A stretch of DNA of 64,000 nucleotides, from the IMG/VR virus record IMGVR_UViG_3300009152_000003, positions 19,981-83,980 of that record. One strand, written 5' to 3'. The translations under genes and the position numbers were made by a program. Positions 8,687 to 17,126 of this stretch are shown one piece after another. Each line of letters starts with the position of its first letter. Positions within the stretch are counted from its first letter, which is position 1. This DNA is from a virus. Under the pieces are notes generated by a model. That model saw only the letters and a list, made by a program, of their open reading frames with translations. It did no database searches and was not told where the DNA came from.

Positions 8687-9556
8687 CTAAGCAGTCAATC
8701 CGACAGCCTCGTCAAGCATGTACCTCGGTCGAGTCGGCTCCGTCCAGGGCAGGACCTCGCTGCAATTCACGACCTGGGCATCGAGCTTGGGGCAGTAGAC
8801 AAACCGCGAAGCGCCCGGCCGGGGGTCGATACACGCCGTGCAGGTGAGGACGTAGTCAGAGTTGTGCTGCCGGTCCGGCCACTCGACAGGATGCCCGTGT
8901 TGCGGGTCGATGGCGCCGTACCTCTCCCGGTCGTACGGCACGTCAAACTCCTCGATGTAGCGCCAGATGTCCGCGTGGCTCCAGTGCCGCAAGGGGAACA
9001 GCGCCAGGGCCCCATCGACCCGCATGGCCGCGTCGGCACCAGTGCCAGCCGCACCGCCCAGGACGATGTCACTGTCGCAGCCCTTGTGCCCGACCCAGAA
9101 GGCCTGAAACGGCGTGTGCATTTCCAGCCGCTCCTGTTTCGGGCGGCGAGCCATGTCAACTGCACAGGCCCAGGGTTCTTCGGGGCCGCTGGAGGGGCCT
9201 TCGCCGCGGTGCGTGATCCCTGTGGGGCACGAGAAGTTGCCAGCGTCGAGCGTGTAGACGTTCTGCAGCTCGAACTCATTGCCGGTCACCTGAAAAGCCA
9301 CCATGGCTGGGTGCCACGAGATCACCTGCAGCCCCCAATCTCGGATCAGCTGGTCGTGAAACGAGTACCGCCGTGGCTGCCAGGGCTCACGAAAGAGAAT
9401 CAGCGGCAGCTGCAAGCCGGCTTCGCGCAGCAGATGCAGCAGCACCATCGAGTCCTTGCCGCCGGACCAGAGGATTGCGCTCAGCGGAGCCTGACGGGCC
9501 CAGCGCTCAATCGACTTCCTGGTATCCGCCAGGAGGGGCCAAGACTCTTCCCTCAT
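8687..9556 (-). CDS. PP-loop ATPase, PAPS-reductase-like
   Basis: 289 aa. The PP-loop SGGKDS lies at residues 31-36. It is followed by a PAPS-reductase-type alpha/beta body with YERERYG-like and FPLRHWSHADIWRYI segments; the latter phrase is typical of sulfate-assimilation and phage PAPS-reductase-like enzymes. A CTAC motif and a second Cys lie near the C-terminus. Phage members are common in or beside virion genes, and their substrate is generally unknown. The ATG at 9556 is chosen because it follows the previous stop by one base; a further upstream ATG at 9595 would overlap that gene. Confidence 0.8.
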   Translation of the reverse strand: MREESWPLLADTRKSIERWARQAPLSAILWSGGKDSMVLLHLLREAGLQLPLILFREPWQPRRYSFHDQLIRDWGLQVISWHPAMVAFQVTGNEFELQNVYTLDAGNFSCPTGITHRGEGPSSGPEEPWACAVDMARRPKQERLEMHTPFQAFWVGHKGCDSDIVLGGAAGTGADAAMRVDGALALFPLRHWSHADIWRYIEEFDVPYDRERYGAIDPQHGHPVEWPDRQHNSDYVLTCTACIDPRPGASRFVYCPKLDAQVVNCSEVLPWTEPTRPRYMLDEAVGLTA

Positions 9557-9557
9557 T

Positions 9558-9869
9558 TCAGATGAGGGCAATGCCTGCTGTGACGGCCGCTCCAACGCCC
9601 GTCGAGACGGCAGCCCCGGCGGCGGTCTTGACCAGGTCCATACCCAGGTTGGACTGCTTCGGAGCCTGCTGCTGATAAGACTGTTGCCCCTGCTGCTGCG
9701 CCTGCAGCTTCCGCTTCCCCGCTATTTCGTAGGCCTTGACGCGGCCATCGTTCTTGATCTTTTCAATTTGGTAAGCGTTGTCGAGGTCGTCCTGATCTTG
9801 CTGGGCGTCGCTGAACCTCGTGTCTCCAAAGACCTTGGAGGCTCCGCTCGGTGCAAATGGATCAAACAT
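9558..9869 (-). CDS. Small Gln-rich virion-type protein with hydrophobic C-terminus
   Basis: 103 aa. The N-terminal phrase VFGDTRFSDAQQ resembles the start of the 7404-7907 protein. The central region is charged and Gln-rich. The last 25 residues are a Gly/Ala hydrophobic helix (AAGAAVSTGVGAAVTAGIAL) able to insert in a membrane. Likely a minor virion component by context. Confidence 0.6.
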   Translation of the reverse strand: MFDPFAPSGASKVFGDTRFSDAQQDQDDLDNAYQIEKIKNDGRVKAYEIAGKRKLQAQQQGQQSYQQQAPKQSNLGMDLVKTAAGAAVSTGVGAAVTAGIALI

Positions 9870-9872
9870 GAC

Positions 9873-10229
9873 TCAACCGAGGAGGGAACCTTTCATTGAG
9901 AACCCCGTCTTCCACGCGGTCTCCATTGGGTTGGACGCGGTCTTCGGCTGAAACAGTGACCCAATACCTCGGCCAAGGGCACCACCCACTGCATCGCCAA
10001 TGACGCCACCGGTCTGTTGAGCCAGTGACGACCAGGGCCCCTGGCTGCTGCCCTTGCCCGGGCTGGGAGCCGTATTGGCATTCCCTTGGCCAATTGCGCT
10101 GTACATCGCGGCAGCTTTGTCGACCCGCTGACCGTCCTCTGCGACGCGGCGCTGGGTCTGCGCCCGCTGCAGCGCCTGCAGGCGGTTGCCGAATGGACTC
10201 TCGCTGTAGATGGAGGAGCTACTGGCCAA
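9873..10229 (-). CDS. Small Gly-rich virion-type protein (118 aa)
   Basis: A polar N-terminal half is followed by a glycine-zipper helix (GGVIGDAVGGALGRGIGSLF) near residue 80. It is the third protein in this block with such a segment (also 7907-8656 and 9558-9869). Probably a minor virion protein. Family not recognised. Confidence 0.6.
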   Translation of the reverse strand: MASSSSIYSESPFGNRLQALQRAQTQRRVAEDGQRVDKAAAMYSAIGQGNANTAPSPGKGSSQGPWSSLAQQTGGVIGDAVGGALGRGIGSLFQPKTASNPMETAWKTGFSMKGSLLG

Positions 10230-10258
10230 CTGGCTTGCACCATGCCTGCCCAGGCAGT

Positions 10259-11743
10259 CTAGGGGAGATCAGGTCGCTGGCCCGTGGCTGGAGCGATCAG
10301 TGCCGCTGCCCGGCGCGCTTCCTCTTCTTCCTGGCGATTTTGCTCCAGGTTGTTGGCCCGGCGGATCTGCTCCAGCAGCATGGCGCCCGCGCCGGTAATG
10401 CCCAATCCTGCCGAAGCACCCAGAACCGCCCCCTTGAGCAAGGGGAGCTCTACCTTGTCGAGCTGGGCCGCGTGTGCCCGGGCTGCCTCGTTGTGGATCT
10501 GCGTGGCTTCTTCGATCGTGAACTTGCCATTCAGTGGCCCGAAGACCCCGACCTCCTGTCCGTCCCTCTTCCCGCCGCTGACTCGGGCTCGATCGGTCCC
10601 CGTGCCATGGCGCTTGGCGTCCGCAAGGAGGCTGCGTGCTTGCTTGAGTCGCTCCTTGGTGCCAAGGATTTCGTCTTTCTCAAAAGGATCGAGTGCGCCT
10701 CTGGCATTCAGCCGACTGAACTCTCCCTTTGCGGCAACCCCGCGGCCTGCCATCCGGATCCCCTCTCGCATGCCGGCAATCCCGCCAATAACCGGCAACA
10801 GGCCGGTCAGAAGTGGGATTGACTTGCCGACGAAGTTGACTTCCGGGCCATTGACTCCCTCCGGAGTGAACTTGATCATCGACTTGTCCCCGTGCAGGAA
10901 CGCTTTGTACGACTCGTATTCACCCCTGGAGATGTCCGGTCGCTCTTGGACGAACTCGTCGTACGGCAGCAGGGAGCCGGTACGGCCGACTGCGCGCATG
11001 GCAGCCTCCGCCAGGGGGTCGGAGCTCTGCCGCTTGTCCTCTTCGCTTGGCAGCACGGCCGAATAGCCGGGTTGGCGGAACAGGGTCCCGGTCGCGGCAG
11101 AGGCACCCAGGATGATCGGAAACGCCGCCGCAAAGCGCAGGTGATTCCGTGACATTGGGGCGCCTGGAGGCGCGTCAAACCTGTTTTCCCTGAGCGGCTC
11201 CCTGATGTCCTCGATGGACCCGTGGATCGCCATCCGGCCGCCGAGGTTGGATGCAGCCTCGTAGGCGTTGAGGAACCACCAGATGTTCTGGAGCCCCTGG
11301 GTCGTCACATCCTTGGCGGCCAGACCAGCAATCTGGGCAGCTTGGCGGCCGATGGTGCCGGCCCTCCCGGGCGTGCGGGGCATGCCGCTCAGCTCGGGGT
11401 ACTGCCCGATCCGCGTCGTGCGCTCCCTGACTTCGGGCTCCCGAACTCGCAGCTCGTCGAACTCGTTGTTGATCTCGTCCCCGTAGCCGCCGACCGCGAT
11501 CTTCTTGCCGCGGACGTCAAACTCAAAGCGTGGGGCCACCTGCCGCGCGGCATCGATCAGGCTCGACTGGCTCAGCAACCACGCCAGGGGGTTGGCATCG
11601 GAGCGATGTTGCGTGGGGTGCTGGTTGCCGGAGCGGAAGTCCGGGACGCTGGAATAGGCCCGCCCAAACACCTGGGCAGCTTCATCGAGTCGGGGGCGCA
11701 GGTTCTCCCAGCTCCAGCGATTACCTGGCATGCCGCCAGCCAT
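10259..11743 (-). CDS. Large virion-type protein (494 aa), unknown
   Basis: Soluble N-terminal half (WENLRPRLDEAAQVFGRAYS...), a hydrophobic segment at about residues 205-230 (FAAAFPIILGASAATGTLF) and a second at about 305-325 (VGKSIPLLTGLLPVIGGIAG). The C-terminal region ends in charged helices after another glycine-rich hydrophobic patch (LLKGAVLGASAGLGITGAGA). The ATG at 11743 overlaps the stop of the upstream gene (TGATG). Possible internal or ejection protein; inference only. Confidence 0.65.
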   Translation of the reverse strand: MAGGMPGNRWSWENLRPRLDEAAQVFGRAYSSVPDFRSGNQHPTQHRSDANPLAWLLSQSSLIDAARQVAPRFEFDVRGKKIAVGGYGDEINNEFDELRVREPEVRERTTRIGQYPELSGMPRTPGRAGTIGRQAAQIAGLAAKDVTTQGLQNIWWFLNAYEAASNLGGRMAIHGSIEDIREPLRENRFDAPPGAPMSRNHLRFAAAFPIILGASAATGTLFRQPGYSAVLPSEEDKRQSSDPLAEAAMRAVGRTGSLLPYDEFVQERPDISRGEYESYKAFLHGDKSMIKFTPEGVNGPEVNFVGKSIPLLTGLLPVIGGIAGMREGIRMAGRGVAAKGEFSRLNARGALDPFEKDEILGTKERLKQARSLLADAKRHGTGTDRARVSGGKRDGQEVGVFGPLNGKFTIEEATQIHNEAARAHAAQLDKVELPLLKGAVLGASAGLGITGAGAMLLEQIRRANNLEQNRQEEEEARRAAALIAPATGQRPDLP

Positions 11744-12291
11744 CAGACCATGCCTCCTTCCATGCCACCGCCAAGGAATGGCAGTTGCATCCCGGGCGGG
11801 AACATGTAGCCGCGGATCCCGGCAGCGACCAGGGCCTCCCGGCGGATCTCTTCGTCACGAGCGGCCAACTCGTCACGCTGCTCATCGCTCATGCGCTTTT
11901 CGAAGTCCTCGTAGGCGCTGGTCGCAAACGGCCTGGGCACAAAGCCATATCCAAGCAGTTCGGTACCCATTTCTGAGGCACCCTTGATCCCTGCGGCCAT
12001 CTCATGGCCAAGGGGAGCCCCCATGCGGCGAGCGCCGCCAACAACGCCATGGCCAAATCCACGGCCCAGGGTCTGCAGCATCAGGCCGCCGGCCAAGTCT
12101 TCTGCGCCGGCTCCGAAGCGAGTCAGGTTGTCAGTCCCCTCCGGTTGGTTCATGGCCGTCATGCCAGCAAAGGCCACGTTGGGCACGACGCTCATCATCC
12201 ACTCCGCCCCGGACTGGGGGAGGACCGCCCTACCGACGCGGCTCCCGGCCAATCCCCTAAGACCTTGCAGTGCTTGAGCGGCGAATCTCAT
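11743..12291 (-). CDS. Ala/Gly-rich virion-type protein (182 aa)
   Basis: Small residues dominate positions 1-120, with several weakly hydrophobic helices. Residues 130-165 are charged (EDFEKRMSDEQRDELAARDEE). The C-terminus is Met/Gly/Pro-rich. It is coupled to the 494-aa gene by a stop-start overlap. No recognised family. Confidence 0.6.
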   Translation of the reverse strand: MRFAAQALQGLRGLAGSRVGRAVLPQSGAEWMMSVVPNVAFAGMTAMNQPEGTDNLTRFGAGAEDLAGGLMLQTLGRGFGHGVVGGARRMGAPLGHEMAAGIKGASEMGTELLGYGFVPRPFATSAYEDFEKRMSDEQRDELAARDEEIRREALVAAGIRGYMFPPGMQLPFLGGGMEGGMV

Positions 12292-12296
12292 GGGGA

Positions 12297-12575
12297 TTAG
12301 GCGAGGGAGCTTGCAGGGTGAGCCAGCCCGGCGTTGACGTCGAACGCCTGCAGGCGTGCCGTGTAGTCGTCAAAGTGGTTGCGGTACCGGTTGGACGCGT
12401 CCGCAAATTCCCCTTGCTGGCCAACCTTCCCAAAGTTGCTGGAAGCCGACTTGACGGGGGTGCCTTCAACAGAGGTCATCGCAACGTCACCCTTGCGCTC
12501 CTCTTCGAGGCTGGCGGCGTTGAGGGCCGCCACGAGTTGATCGCCTGCAAAGCGATTGCGGGTAGAGCTCCTCAC
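12297..12575 (-). CDS. Small hypothetical virion-block protein (92 aa)
   Basis: Polar protein without Cys or hydrophobic helices. It lies between the 1115-aa and 182-aa genes with short gaps, so it is very likely co-transcribed. The N-terminus (RFAGDQLVAALNAASLEEE) resembles the start of the 21467-21688 minus-strand island protein (ERFAGDQIDLAGLIEAALWQE), suggesting that the two are paralogues. Confidence 0.6.
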   Translation of the reverse strand: MRSSTRNRFAGDQLVAALNAASLEEERKGDVAMTSVEGTPVKSASSNFGKVGQQGEFADASNRYRNHFDDYTARLQAFDVNAGLAHPASSLA

Positions 12576-12629
12576 GGCTGGTCCTCCTCTGGGGTCATGC
12601 TAGGCGGGGCGAGACTGAGTCCCGGCCGA

Positions 12630-15600
12630 TCACGAATAGGCGGTGCCAGGCCTGGATCGTTGGGGGCCGTAGACCGCCCAGCTACCGGAGGGGCTGAGCA
12701 GGTCCTGCAGGTAGGCAGCGCGTTCATTTTCGGCGTCCGCCTGTGTCAAGGCGCGGAAATCTCGGCGTGCTTGCAGCTCTCCTTGAGGGGAGATCGACGC
12801 AAGCTTTGCCTTCCGCGGCGAGTAGTTTGGCTGTCTTGGCGCGTTGTACCGGTCGCCTCGCTGCCCCCTCCATTGACCCTCTTCGGGGGCCAGCCATGGA
12901 GCGGGGCTGTTCCCCAGTCCTTGCACTTGTTCGCGCCCGGTGACAAGACCAGGCCTGACGATCTGGGCGACCCTGCGAGCGATCGCCATGTCGTCGATGG
13001 GCGCGCCAGTCGCCTGAGCAAAGGCGCTCTCGGCGACCTGGGCCGCGTGTCCAGGCGATAAGTTTCCAAGGCGCTGGGCCAGCCGTATGAACGGCTCCAG
13101 CGCAGCCTGACGCCCAGTGATCGGACCATCGGCATCGCCGGCGCGCTCTAGCACCCTGTACCCCAGATTGCTCGAGCCTTCGTTGCTGCCAATCTCGACA
13201 AGATCGCTCCACCCGGGCTGGCGCTGCGTCACTCCAAGCTCTTCGAGTAGCGCGTCTTCGTCGAAGTCCTCAGGCCCGGGCGGGTAGAGCTCAGGCCCGA
13301 GCGGGTAGAGCCCCTGATTCCGCTCGGGCAACAGTTTGGCCAGGCTTGGGCTGGCCGCCAGGGCTTTGTCGCCACCACTGGCCGCGAGGATGTCGAGTAG
13401 GGGGGTCCCCGACAGTTCCGACTGAGGGACTGCAGCTGCTTCGGCGAGAACCGCGGCGCGCTGCTGGTCCATCCGGCTGCGGATGTCGCGGGTCCTTGCG
13501 GAGCCCGAGAGACGAGGCTCCGCCTGCCGTGAAGTCCTTGACCAGAGCTCCCTGAGCGTCCGCGGCCCCGTCTGCTCCGGCTTCCTGGGGGCAAGTCGCT
13601 CGAACCCTGACTGAGGGTCGATCCCTCTCAAGACACCCGGTATCGGCTCCTGGACAAAGTGAGCGTTGTTGGCCAGCGTTTGAGTCGCTTGCCGGAGCTG
13701 CTCCAGCTGCGTTTCGCTCTGTCTGCCGGCCGCGCCGCGCGGCACGGCCTGGCCTAGCGCGATCGAGAACGCCCCGGGGTTGACAGGGTCCATGAATCTC
13801 TCGATCCCTGCACCTTGCCCCGCAAACCCTGGCTCGGCACCGGTGTACCTTGCGATTTCATCCAGAAGGCTGATCGTTGTCCAGCCCTCTGGGTTGAGAT
13901 CTTGCCGCTCTGCTATGGCTTTTCTGACTGCTGGCTGATTGGACAGCAGGTCGATGCCTGTGTGGGCCTTGGAGAAGCGACCGCTGTTCCATTCGTCGCT
14001 CCCGACACGGATCATGCGCGAGCTGGGCTCAGGGGTTCCGGTGTTGACGCCACCGGCGGCAACGATGGTTGGCCTCACCAGGTAGCCGGAGTCTCCCCAG
14101 CCCCCCAGGGTGCCGCCTGGGCCGGCTTCGTACTTGGAGAGGAACGGATTATCGGTAGGGGTGATCGAATATCCCCCTTGTCTGGCAGCCTCGAGGACCT
14201 GAGCAGAGACGTAGCGTCCCATCTTTGAGTTGTCACCAGCGACTTGGGCTTGGCTGACTGGATCGACATCGACGTCCCTGGCAAATCCAGTGGCCTGGTT
14301 GAACTCTTTGAGCAGGGCGTCGTAGTTTCTGTTCATGGGATGCCCAATTCTGTAAAGGGGCTCGCCCGATTCGCCCCTTGCCTGGTACAACGGCACCGCT
14401 GTTGTTACCAGAGGCTTGCGCTGGCTGATCGCTTCAGCAACCTCGGGAAGATTGAGCCCAAGGAACATTGGATGATCCGGCCTTTCGGTTACAACAACAC
14501 GGCCAATCCGGGTGCCGCCCTCTGACGCCTTTTGCGGGTCCTCGGGGATGAAGCGCTCAGACGTCAGAACCTCCTCGGGGCGGCTCAAGAGCGGAGTCTT
14601 GTGCCTGTCCAGCAAGAACTGAGTGAACTCGGGCAGCCTGACTTCCTTTTGCCTGTCCCAGGCAGCCGTGCTATCGGGGTCCATGTCCCGAGTCAAGACG
14701 ACCATTGAGGGATCGACCCATGCCCCACCGGGCTGCCACTCGCCCTGCGGCAGCCGGGACGCGCGAGTGGGGTTTTGATTTAGCTCTCGGGACGCAAGGT
14801 TCAGTGCACCGCCGTACTCTCTGTAAAGTCGGCCCCCTTTGGCGTCTTTCCGGCCTACTTGGCCTGCGCCAAGCTCTCCATCTAGGTAGCCATCAGATCG
14901 GGGTCCACGAGGCTCCGGAGGGTTGACTCTCCGCGAGTCGCGCCCTTGACGCTTCCTGTCGATAGCGCGCATGGCACGCCATTGCCTGGACTCTCCGCGA
15001 TCGTATCCACGCAAATCCTCAGGCGTTGCAATATCTTCACCGCCAAAAGAGACAGCCGGATCGCGCATTGGAGCGTACCGGCGCTGCTCCCTTGGCAATC
15101 TGTCAGTAAGGTCGGCTTCCCTTTGACTGTTGTATTTCAGGAGATCAGCATTGGTAACAGCAAGGAAATCGGAACCGTCTGGATTCAACTGAACTAGGAC
15201 CCCTTGCTCGCCTAGTGCGCCCGGTTCTCCCCTCTGGTTTGCGTATTCCCAGACGTCAGACCTGTAACCGGGTTGCGTGAACACCCCAGACCCTTCCCCT
15301 ATCTCGGTGGAGACGGCCGCAGCGGAGGGGTACGCCTTGACTTCGTAGTCGGATCCAGCGGCTGCATCGATGTCAGCACGCGTAACACGCTTCCCTAGCG
15401 GCGTCAGCACTTGCCTGCCCAGGGGGTCCCGCCCGCGGAGGGCAAGAGTTCCGTCCAGAGCGCCCTTGCGGATTGCTTCTGTGATTGATTGGGACTGCGC
15501 TCCGCTTTCCCGACTGAACGCGGCAAATTTGGGCAGTCGAACCACGCGATCTTCGTCGGGCATCGCGGTGTAAACGCTTCCCTGAGGAGCTCCCTCCGTT

Positions 15601-15977
15601 GCCGCCTGGATAGCGCGCGCCGTGTCATCTACTGCCTGGTTTGCGTACGTTGCAGGGTCAAACAACAACCCTTGGCTGGAGTAGCCAGACCGCCGATCGG
15701 CGCGTTCGCTCCGTCCAGGGCCGGGGCTTTTGCTCCAGGTCGCCCACGGGGTTGGTTTTGGTGGTTTGCTTGAGTCGAACTTTGACGGTTGGGGGTCGTA
15801 ATACGCGGGAGCGTGCCTGATCGGTTCAAACAGCGCGCGAGCCGCGTTTTCCTCCCCGAAACCGGGCATCCCGGGCGAGGCGGGGCCCTTGGGCACCGAG
15901 CCAAATGCTTTGCGGGGCTCTCCGATGTCGCGAATCCCACCAATTCGCCGGCCGATGCCCCCATCGCGACCCGCCAT
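12630..15977 (-). CDS. Very large virion-block protein (1115 aa), unknown
   Basis: First gene of the leftward block. Polar, Pro/Gly/Arg-rich protein without transmembrane segments or signal peptide. Two better-conserved looking parts stand out: residues about 480-640 (LNLPEVAEAISQRKPLVTT..., GHPMNRNYDALLKEFNQATG) and the more helical 900-1050 region. Its size and leading position suit a large internal, tail or ejection protein, but no catalytic motif is visible. The start ATG lies next to the 863-base divergent region. Confidence 0.65.
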   Translation of the reverse strand: MAGRDGGIGRRIGGIRDIGEPRKAFGSVPKGPASPGMPGFGEENAARALFEPIRHAPAYYDPQPSKFDSSKPPKPTPWATWSKSPGPGRSERADRRSGYSSQGLLFDPATYANQAVDDTARAIQAATEGAPQGSVYTAMPDEDRVVRLPKFAAFSRESGAQSQSITEAIRKGALDGTLALRGRDPLGRQVLTPLGKRVTRADIDAAAGSDYEVKAYPSAAAVSTEIGEGSGVFTQPGYRSDVWEYANQRGEPGALGEQGVLVQLNPDGSDFLAVTNADLLKYNSQREADLTDRLPREQRRYAPMRDPAVSFGGEDIATPEDLRGYDRGESRQWRAMRAIDRKRQGRDSRRVNPPEPRGPRSDGYLDGELGAGQVGRKDAKGGRLYREYGGALNLASRELNQNPTRASRLPQGEWQPGGAWVDPSMVVLTRDMDPDSTAAWDRQKEVRLPEFTQFLLDRHKTPLLSRPEEVLTSERFIPEDPQKASEGGTRIGRVVVTERPDHPMFLGLNLPEVAEAISQRKPLVTTAVPLYQARGESGEPLYRIGHPMNRNYDALLKEFNQATGFARDVDVDPVSQAQVAGDNSKMGRYVSAQVLEAARQGGYSITPTDNPFLSKYEAGPGGTLGGWGDSGYLVRPTIVAAGGVNTGTPEPSSRMIRVGSDEWNSGRFSKAHTGIDLLSNQPAVRKAIAERQDLNPEGWTTISLLDEIARYTGAEPGFAGQGAGIERFMDPVNPGAFSIALGQAVPRGAAGRQSETQLEQLRQATQTLANNAHFVQEPIPGVLRGIDPQSGFERLAPRKPEQTGPRTLRELWSRTSRQAEPRLSGSARTRDIRSRMDQQRAAVLAEAAAVPQSELSGTPLLDILAASGGDKALAASPSLAKLLPERNQGLYPLGPELYPPGPEDFDEDALLEELGVTQRQPGWSDLVEIGSNEGSSNLGYRVLERAGDADGPITGRQAALEPFIRLAQRLGNLSPGHAAQVAESAFAQATGAPIDDMAIARRVAQIVRPGLVTGREQVQGLGNSPAPWLAPEEGQWRGQRGDRYNAPRQPNYSPRKAKLASISPQGELQARRDFRALTQADAENERAAYLQDLLSPSGSWAVYGPQRSRPGTAYS

Positions 15978-16678
15978 TGCTTGCTTGCCCCACGAATTGC
16001 CGTCAGATCAGTCTATCGGTGTTGTTTGCTAGGGCTTGCGGAGCGCTTGAGCGCGTCATTATGCGTTTTCGCACTACGATTCAAGGACCTGAAGCAAAAA
16101 AGGGCTCCTATAGGACCTTCAATTTTTTGTTGCGGCGCGCGACAGACATCAAAACCCACCCCAAGCGAGCAAGATTGCGGGAGGAAAAAAAAAGAGTGCA
16201 GTTGCGGCCAAGATGCTGGGCACGCATGCGTCCATTGCCTATTAATAGCAGGCACCAGCAGCAAGAGCAGGCGCCGTAGCAGCGCGCATGGCGCCTCAGC
16301 AGCAGCACACGCCATCCCCACGCAGCTCGTGCTATCCACACGCCTCGTAGGCGCATGCACGCGCTACTCACGCGCTCGCTTACGCACACCGCAGCGCTGC
16401 AATCGCAGCCTGCGATCTCTCCTGCAGCTGCAACACACGCGTCTGCAACACACGCAGCGCCTGCAGCGCACACGCACACACACTCGCTACACATCACTTC
16501 CTATTCCTTCTACCCTCTTACTCATTCTCTACCTATCTCAACGCCTCAAACCCCCTCCAACGCAGTCACTCTCCACTGCTTCCTTAATAGCTCACCTGCA
16601 CACTCGCTACGCGGGAGCACGCTCGCCACACACACTCCACGCACGCTGCGTAGGGGGCAGTAGTGGCATTGGTGTGCT

Positions 16679-16693
16679 CACTCAGCAGTGCAC
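16679..16693 (+). promoter_or_regulatory. CACTCAGCAGTGCAC element, copy 1
   Basis: Exact 15-mer. The following bases GTGCCTGCTG allow CAGCAG to pair with CTGCTG, a G-C pair replacing the G-U wobble of copies 3-5. No gene starts within 60 bases; copy 2 lies 92 bases downstream. Confidence 0.7.
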
Positions 16694-16770
16694 GTGCCTG
16701 CTGTGCAGCATACACGCTCCAGCAACCACTTGGTTTCGCTTATGCGCAATCAAGGGGGTTCAAATGAGCT

Positions 16771-16785
16771 CACTCAGCAGTGCAC
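16771..16785 (+). promoter_or_regulatory. CACTCAGCAGTGCAC element, copy 2
   Basis: Exact 15-mer, 55 bases before the 48-aa gene at 16841. CTCAGCAG can pair with the downstream TTGTTGAG, and outer GAGCT and AGCTC can extend the stem. A TCCTCTCT tract and a GCAA-loop hairpin follow before the start codon. Confidence 0.75.
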
Positions 16786-16840
16786 ATGTTTGTTGAGCAG
16801 CTCATGTCCTCTCTTGGCCCAGCGCAAGCCGGCTTCGCTC

Positions 16841-16987
16841 ATGCTCCGCATCATTTCCTTCGCTCAAGACAACCCCAAGACTTACTTGGCCGGATGTCTT
16901 GCATTCGGGACCCTCCTCCGCCTGGCCATGTGCCACGGCAACTTGGATCTCTTCATGGATCCCCTCTATCCGCTCATCCACCGCTAG
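16841..16987 (+). CDS. 48-aa small protein at head of the early region
   Basis: MLRIISFAQDNPKTYLAG... followed by a hydrophobic stretch (CLAFGTLLRLAM) and a Pro-rich end. The ATG is 8 bases after a hairpin with a GCAA loop (16819-16832) and 55 bases after copy 2 of the repeated element, the same architecture as the next two genes, which supports the start. A terminator hairpin begins at the stop codon. Function unknown; possibly membrane-associated. Confidence 0.6.
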   Translation: MLRIISFAQDNPKTYLAGCLAFGTLLRLAMCHGNLDLFMDPLYPLIHR

Positions 16988-17007
16988 TGCCACATCTGGC
17001 ACCCCCG
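16985..17007 (+). repeat. Duplicated stop-codon hairpin (copy 1 of 2)
   Basis: A 23-base block containing TGCCACATCTGGCA (perfect GTGCCA/TGGCAC stem) starts at the TAG stop of the 48-aa gene. The identical block recurs at 18164-18186 after another gene. Probably an RNA 3'-end or processing hairpin. Confidence 0.65.
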
Positions 17008-17011
17008 TCTC

Positions 17012-17047
17012 GCCCCTGGTCCCGCACACGCGGATCAGGGGCTTTTT
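17012..17047 (+). terminator. Rho-independent terminator
   Basis: GCCCCTG (17012-17018) pairs with CAGGGGC (17036-17042), followed by five T. It ends the unit holding the 48-aa gene, just before copy 3 of the repeated element. Confidence 0.75.
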
Positions 17048-17056
17048 CAGTGAGCT

Positions 17057-17071
17057 CACTCAGCAGTGCAC
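17057..17071 (+). promoter_or_regulatory. CACTCAGCAGTGCAC element, copy 3
   Basis: Exact 15-mer right after a terminator and 56 bases before the gene at 17127. CTCAGCAG (17059-17066) pairs with CTGTTGAG (17076-17083): eight pairs with one G-U, and a 9-base loop. Confidence 0.8.
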
Positions 17072-17102
17072 ATGCCTGTTGAGCGGCTCAGGGACCTCTC
17101 GC

Positions 17103-17118
17103 CCCGGTGAAAGCCGGG
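17103..17118 (+). promoter_or_regulatory. GAAA-tetraloop hairpin before start codon
   Basis: CCCGGT GAAA GCCGGG: six-pair stem with a GNRA loop ending 8 bases before the ATG at 17127, where a ribosome binding site would normally be. The counterpart at 17801-17816 replaces the closing U-G pair with C-G, a compensatory change that supports RNA folding. Confidence 0.65.
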
Positions 17119-17126
17119 TTCCCTCA

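Larger units (their letters stand above)
15978..16840. other. Gene-free divergent regulatory region / candidate origin
   Basis: No convincing gene. It separates the leftward virion block from the rightward early genes. It contains the palindrome TCCTATAGGA at 16107-16116, a run of A residues near 16186, CA-rich strand-biased sequence from 16300 to 16640, a CACTCGCTAC direct repeat (16480 and 16599), several short GC hairpins (CGCCT/AGGCG near 16341), and the first two copies of the CACTCAGCAGTGCAC element. Low-complexity open frames here are not believed to be genes. Confidence 0.55.

Noticed and set aside
10025-10822. Plus-strand open frame of 265 codons within the virion block
   Set aside because: It reads through the opposite strand of two well-organised minus genes and shows no domain; a shadow of GC-rich coding.
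16107-16116. TCCTATAGGA as a T7-type promoter core
   Set aside because: Only the palindrome with TATAGG is shared; the rest of the phage RNA-polymerase promoter consensus is absent and no phage RNA polymerase gene is seen.
15789-16796. Long open frame (335 codons) on the plus strand across the divergent region
   Set aside because: It overlaps the start of the 1115-aa minus-strand gene, and its content is low-complexity (Thr/Arg/Leu from CA repeats). It lacks a credible start site, so I treat the region as non-coding.
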